Source of the DNA: Alphaproteobacteria bacterium
Lineage (GTDB): Bacteria; Pseudomonadota; Alphaproteobacteria; RF32; CAG-239
Direction of reading: 5' to 3'
DNA length: 11,485 bases
NCBI GenBank assembly: GCA_003542415.1
Contig: DPKR01000126.1
Span: 2,341-13,825, forward strand
The notes beneath the pieces were generated by a model that was not told the DNA's origin, searched no databases, and saw only the letters and a list, made by a program, of their open reading frames with translations. Positions 6,360 to 11,485 of this stretch are shown piece after piece. Each line of letters starts with the position of its first letter. Position 1 is the stretch's first letter. The translations under genes were made by a program, and so were the position numbers.

Positions 6360-7775
6360 ATGCGTGATTCTTCGCAATTTGGCGGTTCTCTTTTGAACAC
6401 TGTCGGTTTTATACTCATCGCAATATGTGTGGGGTCTTTTGTGGCGTATGCATCGTTGCAAATATGGCACCATCGAAAAATGGCCGAAATAACAACCAAT
6501 ATGACTGAGTTTTTCCAAAAATATCAAGAAGAACTGCCTGAACTGATTAAACAACATGCAAATATCAGCAGTCCGATAGCTCTCAAAAGTTATGGTTTGC
6601 TTGAAAAATGTGAAAATGTGCAGAGTATGTTTGACACCCAAAAAAGTGTTTGTAAATTGCCGTTGGGCGAATTGGATGTGACAACGGAATATAGTCAGGC
6701 AGATTTTAGAACATATATCTACGTGCATTTTAACGATATCTTGAAACGTCGTTCCTGCAAGCAGTTTTTGAATGCAAATTGGCCGGACAGATTGCCGAGC
6801 AGTTTGTGGGGAGAACGTGGGTATATGGGTATTTTGTCTGAAAATACAACAGGCGAGATATATTATTCAAATGAGGCTGCAGAGGGTGAAACACCTCAAA
6901 AACCGGCTCCGGCAGTTGCTGATTTCATTTGTAAACTGTGTCAAAACAGTCGTTATTGCAGTATTCAGTTTTTCTTTGGTGTTCCACTTGAAGAAAAAGT
7001 TAAGTTTCCGTCTGAATTTGCCGGTGAAAACAAATCAGCAGAGGGACAAGAGGGGAAAGTTACAAAAGAAGGAGAAAACACCTATGTGAAGACCGTTGGT
7101 GATACACAAGAAGTGGTAACATATAATGACAACGGAACATATTCAGGGGCAACATTTACCGGTGGCTACGCCGCCAATGTTTACGAAGGAACATGGACTT
7201 CTCAAGGCATTACATCATATAAAAGTTATACGGATGTTGCTAAAACAAATGTTTCTAAACAGCTTGATAATATTAAATATGATAAGGATGGCAATGTCAG
7301 CTCATATGAAAAAGATTCGCAAAAATATTTGTTAATCGGAGATTCGAGTGATTGTTTGATTTTGGATAATGTCACAAATACCAAAAAGCTTGGCGATTGC
7401 AGTGAGCCTTTCAAAAACGAAATATCGTTCGTTGTTTTAAATTATGATGAAAACGGATTGCTCAGCGAAATTTCAAGTCAAGGCGGGGAAGATGCGCTAT
7501 ACAAATTTATTTATGATCCGATGGATGGGAAATTAATCGGATACTGCGATAAAATTAAGGGAGGGTGTCGCAATGTTGTCGACGGCAAAACGGTGAAAGA
7601 TATATTAAAACACAATGTTCCTGATACAATTGGCAAATTTAATACAATGTATAAAGATGTAAAAGAAGAAAGCTTAGAAAAGCCCAAACGGAAAAAGCAC
7701 AAAGTTTTAACGAGGGAAGAAGCAATGAAATATGTGAAAGAAAAAGATAACCAAATCAAAATAAAATTTAAATAA
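6360..7775 (+). CDS. Unrecognised membrane-anchored protein with pilin-like N-terminus and YD-like repeats
   Basis: I do not recognise this 471-residue protein as a named family. Residues 1-8 are a short polar leader. They are followed by GGSLLNTVGF and a single hydrophobic helix (about 11-35), and no other membrane segment is visible. The start lines up with type IV pilin-like proteins of the form G-RSMIEMLGV: Gly8 as -1, Ser10 as +2, Gly16 as +8. However, Asn13 replaces the usual Glu at +5. The rest should be extracytoplasmic. It has ten cysteines (84, 98, 133, 191, 194, 200, 332, 347, 396, 403), suitable for disulfides, and a low-complexity Glu/Lys/Gly linker (about 210-240). It also has four loose Y-(D/N)-x-x(-x)-G units at 255, 307, 362 and 385, resembling YD or beta-hairpin repeats. 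The tail (440-471) is strongly basic. AAGGA (6347-6351) is 8 bases before the ATG. It could be a minor-pilin-like or other surface protein; function is unknown. Confidence 0.8.
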   Translation: MRDSSQFGGSLLNTVGFILIAICVGSFVAYASLQIWHHRKMAEITTNMTEFFQKYQEELPELIKQHANISSPIALKSYGLLEKCENVQSMFDTQKSVCKLPLGELDVTTEYSQADFRTYIYVHFNDILKRRSCKQFLNANWPDRLPSSLWGERGYMGILSENTTGEIYYSNEAAEGETPQKPAPAVADFICKLCQNSRYCSIQFFFGVPLEEKVKFPSEFAGENKSAEGQEGKVTKEGENTYVKTVGDTQEVVTYNDNGTYSGATFTGGYAANVYEGTWTSQGITSYKSYTDVAKTNVSKQLDNIKYDKDGNVSSYEKDSQKYLLIGDSSDCLILDNVTNTKKLGDCSEPFKNEISFVVLNYDENGLLSEISSQGGEDALYKFIYDPMDGKLIGYCDKIKGGCRNVVDGKTVKDILKHNVPDTIGKFNTMYKDVKEESLEKPKRKKHKVLTREEAMKYVKEKDNQIKIKFK

Positions 7776-7788
7776 TTAATCATTAAAT

Positions 7789-7823
7789 AAAACGGCCTGA
7801 TGAAAATCAAGCCGTTTTGTTTT
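7789..7823. terminator. Bidirectional intrinsic terminator between convergent genes
   Basis: AAAACGGC (7789-7796) pairs with GCCGTTTT (7811-7818). Inside it TGAT (7798-7801) pairs with ATCA (7806-7809) around a GAAA tetraloop, leaving one C/A mismatch. A T-rich run follows on the plus strand (to about 7825) and a T-rich stretch also follows on the minus strand. It serves the plus-strand gene ending at 7775 and the minus-strand hydrolase, whose stop codon is reached at 7824-7826, so the T-run overlaps that stop. Confidence 0.9.
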
Positions 7824-8567
7824 TTACAAAAATGTATCAAGGGCTGATAAAATTTCTGCAATATCAGAATCTTCATTTAAGCGATGGTTGGCATTTTTCA
7901 AAAGCTTAATTTTAACATTCTGTGTTTTGATTTTTTCAGCAAGCTTTAAGGTTTTGTGCCAATCAACAGATACATCTTGCATGCCCTGCACCAAAACAAC
8001 CGGGCAGTTGATGTCGATCACATCTTTATCCAAAATAAGGTTCTCATTTCCACTTTCTATTAAACGTTTTGTGATGGTAAAGGTGATGTTTTGCCCGGGG
8101 TATGATATTTTGCCGAACTTTTGCATTTCTTCTCTTTGTGCGGGGGTGATGTATTTCATATATTCAACCGTAAAATCGGGGGCTGCAGCAATGCCGACAA
8201 TTCCTTTGATGCGGTTTGGGCGATTGATGGCGGCAATCAGCGAAAGCCAACCGCCCAAGGATGAGCCGACAACAACAATGTTGCCCTCAATATATTTATC
8301 GATAATTTCTAAAATTTGAGCTTTATAGATATTGATATCCGTTTGTTCAAAGTTCTCTTTGTCAGAGCCGTGACCGGCAAGTTCATAGCGATAAAAAGGA
8401 ACATGATGTGTGGCACACCATTTTTTGACTTCTTCCGGTTTGCGTCCCCACGGATCTGAACAAAAACCGTGTGTATAAAGTATGGTAAATTTTTGCGTAT
8501 TGTCAGAATTTGGAATAATATGCTCAAAGTTTGTTTTAAAACCGATGTCATAAGTGCGGGATTGCAT
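7824..8567 (-). CDS. Alpha/beta hydrolase (serine esterase/thioesterase-like)
   Basis: The 247-residue product is a compact alpha/beta-hydrolase-fold enzyme with a visible catalytic triad: Ser103 in the nucleophile elbow GSSLGG (101-106), Asp198 in VQGMQDVSV, and His228 in NANHRL. THGFCSD (32-38) provides the oxyanion-hole HG motif, and ELAGHGSD (62-69) is also typical. It has no signal peptide and is probably cytoplasmic. The overall pattern resembles short esterases of the ABHD10-like/YqiA-like kind, which act on esters or thioesters; the substrate is unknown. The reading frame extends 44 codons upstream to 8699, but that extension overlaps the divergent glycosyltransferase and encodes only a translated AT-rich spacer. 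The ATG at 8567 has AAAGGA correctly spaced before it, so it is chosen. It is the only minus-strand gene here, convergent with the pilin-like gene and only 50 bases from the divergent glycosyltransferase start. Confidence 0.88.
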   Translation of the reverse strand: MQSRTYDIGFKTNFEHIIPNSDNTQKFTILYTHGFCSDPWGRKPEEVKKWCATHHVPFYRYELAGHGSDKENFEQTDINIYKAQILEIIDKYIEGNIVVVGSSLGGWLSLIAAINRPNRIKGIVGIAAAPDFTVEYMKYITPAQREEMQKFGKISYPGQNITFTITKRLIESGNENLILDKDVIDINCPVVLVQGMQDVSVDWHKTLKLAEKIKTQNVKIKLLKNANHRLNEDSDIAEILSALDTFL

Positions 8568-8617
8568 AGTGATATCCTTTATAAAAAAAATAAAACTAAA
8601 AGGAATATAAATTAAAA

Positions 8618-9772
8618 ATGACGAAAAATAAAGAAGAAAATCCGGTTGTGTTGCAAGTTTTGCCGGAATTGAACCAAGGCGGTGTTGAACTTGGAACAAT
8701 AGAAATTGCTTCAGAACTGCAAAAAAAAGGAATTAAAAATTTTGTGGCTTCTGAAGGCGGGCGTATGGCTTATCAGTTGGATCGGATGAAGGTTAAGCAT
8801 TTCACACTGCCGCTCAAGACAAAAAATCCGCTTAAATGGTGGATTAACTACAAAAGGCTTGTGAAAATCATTAAAGAAAACGGAATTAATATTGTGCATG
8901 CGCGTTCTCGCGCACCGGCATGGAGTGCATATTGGGCAGCTAAAAAAACAGGTGCGAAGTTTTTGACAACATTTCACGGAACATACGGGCTTAAGCCAAG
9001 ATGGCTCAAATTAAGATATAATCGTGTGATGACGTATGGCGATTTGGTGATTGCTATTTCAAATCATATTAAAGAACATATTATCAAAAACTACGGTTGC
9101 GATGAAAAAAAGATTCGTCTGATACATCGTTGTGTGAATATGGACAACTTTGATGTGTCGAAAATAACGCCTGAACGTATGATTAAATTGATGGAAGAAT
9201 ATCACTTGCCGGAAGACAAAAAAATCATCTTGCTGATTGGGCGTTTAACGCGTTGGAAAGGGCAGCGTTTGATGATTGATGCGTTGGAAAAAATCAAAGA
9301 TATGGACTTTTTCTGTGTGTTCGTTGGCGACGATCAAGGGCGCACATATTACACCGAAGAATTAAAAGAAGCTATTGAAAGCAAAGGTATGGAAGGCAGA
9401 TTTGCCTTTATCAGACATATCAGCGATGTGCCAGCATTGATGATGATTTCAGATGTTGTTGTTTCAGCCTCCTTAGATCCGGAAGCATTCGGGCGTATTG
9501 CCGCCGAAGGAGAGGCAATGGGCAGAATAGTTGTTGCCTCAAACATCGGGGGTTCACTTGAAAATATCAAAGACGGTGTGACCGGCAAGCATTTTGAAGC
9601 GGGAAATGCTGACAGCTTGGCAGACGCATTAAAATGGGCGCTGACGCTCTCAAACGAAGAGCGCAAAAAAATGGGCGAAGCAGCCATCAATTTTGTAAAA
9701 GAAAACTTTACAAAGCAGATTATGTGTGATAAAACACTAGCCGTTTATCGCGAATTGGTAAACATGGATTAA
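8618..9772 (+). CDS. GT4-family glycosyltransferase, probably for envelope glycans
   Basis: The 384-residue product has the two Rossmann-like lobes of GT-B glycosyltransferases. The N-terminal lobe starts VLQVLPELNQGGVE (11-24), the acceptor-side glycine loop, and carries HARSRAPAWSAYWAA (94-108) and TTFHGTYG (117-124). The C-terminal lobe has the GRLTRWKGQ nucleotide-sugar phosphate-binding loop (208-216) and the retaining GT4 signature E289-x7-E297 (EAFGRIAAE). The enzyme would transfer a sugar from a nucleotide donor, likely at the cytoplasmic face in lipopolysaccharide or other surface-glycan assembly. The exact donor and acceptor cannot be read. The HARSRAPAWSA block is one I associate with alphaproteobacterial homologues. 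The only Shine-Dalgarno-like AGGA (8601-8604) is 13 bases from the ATG, longer than usual, and no upstream in-frame start exists. thrS starts 29 bases downstream and may be co-transcribed. Confidence 0.9.
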   Translation: MTKNKEENPVVLQVLPELNQGGVELGTIEIASELQKKGIKNFVASEGGRMAYQLDRMKVKHFTLPLKTKNPLKWWINYKRLVKIIKENGINIVHARSRAPAWSAYWAAKKTGAKFLTTFHGTYGLKPRWLKLRYNRVMTYGDLVIAISNHIKEHIIKNYGCDEKKIRLIHRCVNMDNFDVSKITPERMIKLMEEYHLPEDKKIILLIGRLTRWKGQRLMIDALEKIKDMDFFCVFVGDDQGRTYYTEELKEAIESKGMEGRFAFIRHISDVPALMMISDVVVSASLDPEAFGRIAAEGEAMGRIVVASNIGGSLENIKDGVTGKHFEAGNADSLADALKWALTLSNEERKKMGEAAINFVKENFTKQIMCDKTLAVYRELVNMD

Positions 9773-9801
9773 CAATAACAAAAATTTAAGAGGTTATAAT
9801 A

Positions 9802-11485
9802 ATGATTAAAATTTCATTGCCTGACGGCAGTAAAATGGATATGGCTGAAGGCGTCAAAGGAATTGACGTTGCTTTGGCTATTAGCGCCGGCCTTGCAAAA
9901 GCGGCTTTGGCGGTTAAGGTCAACGATAAATTACAGGATTTATCAACTCCGATCACAACCGATGCAACAGTCACTATTATAACATCAAAAGACAAAGACG
10001 GTTTGCACATTTTGCGCCACAGCACCTCGCACATTATGGCAGAAGCAGTCAAAGAATTGTGGCCGGATGTGCAGGTGACAATCGGCCCGGCCATAGACAA
10101 CGGTTTTTACTATGATTTTGCACGCAAGACGCCGTTTACAGTTGAAGATTTTGAAAAAATCGAAGCTAAAATGCACGAAATTGTTAAACGTGATGAAAAA
10201 ATCGAACGCTTTGTTTTGCCGCGAAATGACGCAATTAAATTTTTTGAAGATAAAGGCGAAAAATATAAGGCTGAAATTATTCGCGATTTGCCGGAAGATG
10301 AAGTGATATCGCTATATAAACAAGGCGACTTTACAGATCTTTGCCGCGGGCCGCACGTGCCTTCGACGGGCAAAGTCGGCGACGCTTTCAAGTTGATGAA
10401 AGTGGCAGGCGCATATTGGCGCGGCGATTCAAACAACGAAATGTTGCAACGCATTTATGCAACAGCATGGGCAGACAAGAAAGATTTGAAGGCTTATTTA
10501 GATATGCTTGAAGAAGCAGCCAAACGCGACCACAGAAAATTAGGTCGCGAGATGGATTTGTTCCATTTTGAGCCGGAATATGCACCGGGTGCTGTTTTTT
10601 GGCATGATAAAGGCTATAAAATCTACCGTAAGTTGATTGAATATATGAGAAACCGCCAACAAAACAACGGTTATGTTGAAATTTCAACGCCGCGTGTGAT
10701 GGACAGAGTTTTATGGGAAACTTCGGGACACTGGGATAAATATGGCGCACACAACTATTCCGGCCAAACGGAAGATAAAAAATGGTTTTGCATTAAACCG
10801 ATGAACTGCCCGGGATGTTTGCTTGTTTATAAGCAAGGGATCAAATCATATCGTGATTTGCCGCTTCGCATTGCAGAGTTTGGTAAAGTCAATCGTTATG
10901 AAGCGTCCGGCGCCTTGATGGGGTTGATGCGTGTGCGTGAATTTACGCAAGATGATGCACACATTTTCTGCACCTTAGAGCAAATGGAAGAAGAATGCAT
11001 CACAACCTTGAAGCTGATTTTTGACATTTATAAAGATTTTGGCTTTGAAGATGTGAAAATTTATCTTTCGACACGCCCTGACAGCATTTATCGTATCGGC
11101 TCGGATGAGGTTTGGGATTTATGCGAAAACTCTCTTGCTAACGCTTTAACAAGACACGGATATAAATATGAAATCAATCCGGGCGAAGGTGCGTTTTACG
11201 GCCCGAAACTCGAATTTATCTTAAAAGACGCTATCGGACGCGAGTGGCAGTGCGGCACTATTCAGGTTGATATGAACTTGCCGGAACGTTTTGATATTTC
11301 ATATATCGGTGAAGACGGCGAAAAACACAGACCTGTGATGTTGCACCGCGCGCTCTTCGGTTCAATCGAGCGCTTTTTAGGCATTTTGATTGAAAACCAT
11401 GCAGGAAAATTGCCGCTTTGGCTCTCACCGCTTCAAGTGATGGTCGCGCCGATTGTCAGCGAGTTTGATGATTATGCACATGAAG
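9802..11485 (+). CDS. thrS: Threonyl-tRNA synthetase, missing the C-terminus at the window edge
   Basis: This cytoplasmic class II synthetase charges tRNA-Thr with threonine and edits mischarged serine. The 561 residues in the window cover the N-terminal TGS domain (about 1-62), the editing domain with HSTSH (73-77), and DLCRGPH (179-185). They also cover the catalytic core: motif 2 region [11 protein letters not shown] (377-387), and [22 protein letters not shown]. The motif 3 region is [15 protein letters not shown] (515-529). Zinc ligands Cys336 (MNCPG), His387 and His515 are all present. The residue after NCPG is Cys339 where E. coli has His. About 75-80 residues of the anticodon-binding domain lie beyond the window. 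AAGAGG (9788-9793) is 8 bases before the ATG at 9802. No T-box or operator-like leader is visible in the 29-base gap after the glycosyltransferase gene, so transcription probably continues from upstream. Confidence 0.97.
   Translation, partial: MIKISLPDGSKMDMAEGVKGIDVALAISAGLAKAALAVKVNDKLQDLSTPITTDATVTIITSKDKDGLHILRHSTSHIMAEAVKELWPDVQVTIGPAIDNGFYYDFARKTPFTVEDFEKIEAKMHEIVKRDEKIERFVLPRNDAIKFFEDKGEKYKAEIIRDLPEDEVISLYKQGDFTDLCRGPHVPSTGKVGDAFKLMKVAGAYWRGDSNNEMLQRIYATAWADKKDLKAYLDMLEEAAKRDHRKLGREMDLFHFEPEYAPGAVFWHDKGYKIYRKLIEYMRNRQQNNGYVEISTPRVMDRVLWETSGHWDKYGAHNYSGQTEDKKWFCIKPMNCPGCLLVYKQGIKSYRDLPLRIAEFGKVNRYEASGALMGLMRVREFTQDDAHIFCTLEQMEEECITTLKLIFDIYKDFGFEDVKIYLSTRPDSIYRIGSDEVWDLCENSLANALTRHGYKYEINPGEGAFYGPKLEFILKDAIGREWQCGTIQVDMNLPERFDISYIGEDGEKHRPVMLHRALFGSIERFLGILIENHAGKLPLWLSPLQVMVAPIVSEFDDYAHE

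Noticed and set aside
7888..8319. Open frame of 143 codons on the plus strand opposite the alpha/beta hydrolase
   Set aside because: The minus-strand frame carries a complete catalytic triad and fits its neighbours. The plus-strand frame is its antisense shadow.
8568..8699. 44-codon N-terminal extension of the alpha/beta hydrolase
   Set aside because: It would overlap the glycosyltransferase gene and translate the AT-rich spacer into a spurious Phe/Ile-rich stretch. A properly spaced AAAGGA precedes ATG 8567.
9795..9800. Perfect TATAAT just before thrS
   Set aside because: Transcription would start beyond the ATG at 9802. It sits between a good ribosome site and the start codon and is most likely AT-rich chance.
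1..11485. CRISPR arrays, transposons, integrases, att sites, tRNA/rRNA genes, riboswitches
   Set aside because: No regularly spaced repeats, transposase or integrase motifs, terminal repeats, RNA gene signatures or recognisable aptamers were found. The intergenic gaps are short and mostly accounted for by terminators.

Overview
The window reads as ordinary chromosomal DNA from an AT-rich (low-GC by eye, not computed) Gram-negative bacterium, most likely an uncultured anaerobic alphaproteobacterium of the gut-associated kind. Three things suggest this. A small ribbon-helix-helix protein is of a type common in Alphaproteobacteria. The GT4 glycosyltransferase carries a 'HARSRAPAWSAYWAA' block that I associate with alphaproteobacterial homologues. 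A pilin-like N-terminus resembles the 'GRSMIEMLGV' pilins of low-GC gut Alphaproteobacteria. The [FeFe]-hydrogenase maturase HydF points to fermentative or anaerobic metabolism. The taxonomic placement is inference from recalled family patterns, not from a search.

Layout. Positions 1-2716 hold the Sec accessory operon yajC (3' end only)-secD-secF, tightly packed with an 8-base yajC/secD overlap, and closed by a strong intrinsic terminator at about 2736-2765. A monocistronic EamA/DMT-type transporter follows (2823-3710), with its own terminator (3726-3757). After about 210 bases of very AT-rich spacer comes the ribbon-helix-helix gene (3969-4259). Its terminator-like hairpin runs directly into the start codon of a TatD-family hydrolase (4320-5051). 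The same 60 bases contain a good sigma70-like promoter and an inverted repeat, so this junction appears to end one transcript and start the next. tatD is followed after 49 bases by hydF (5101-6279). Next is a large unrecognised membrane-anchored, cysteine-rich protein with a pilin-like N-terminus and YD-like repeats (6360-7775). A bidirectional terminator (about 7789-7823) separates it from a convergent alpha/beta hydrolase gene on the minus strand (7824-8567). Divergent from that, a GT4 glycosyltransferase (8618-9772) and threonyl-tRNA synthetase thrS (9802 to the window edge, C-terminus missing) run on the plus strand.

How the parts work together. SecDF-YajC assists protein export through SecYEG, which is a plausible route for the pilin-like protein to reach the membrane. 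TatD and HydF probably share a transcript, but no functional link between them can be shown from sequence. HydE, HydG and the hydrogenase itself are not in the window. No CRISPR array, transposase, integrase, phage gene, tRNA or rRNA was seen. The most noteworthy items are the nested terminator/promoter/inverted-repeat junction upstream of tatD-hydF, the His-to-Gln change in the HydF cluster motif, and the atypical pilin-like protein.
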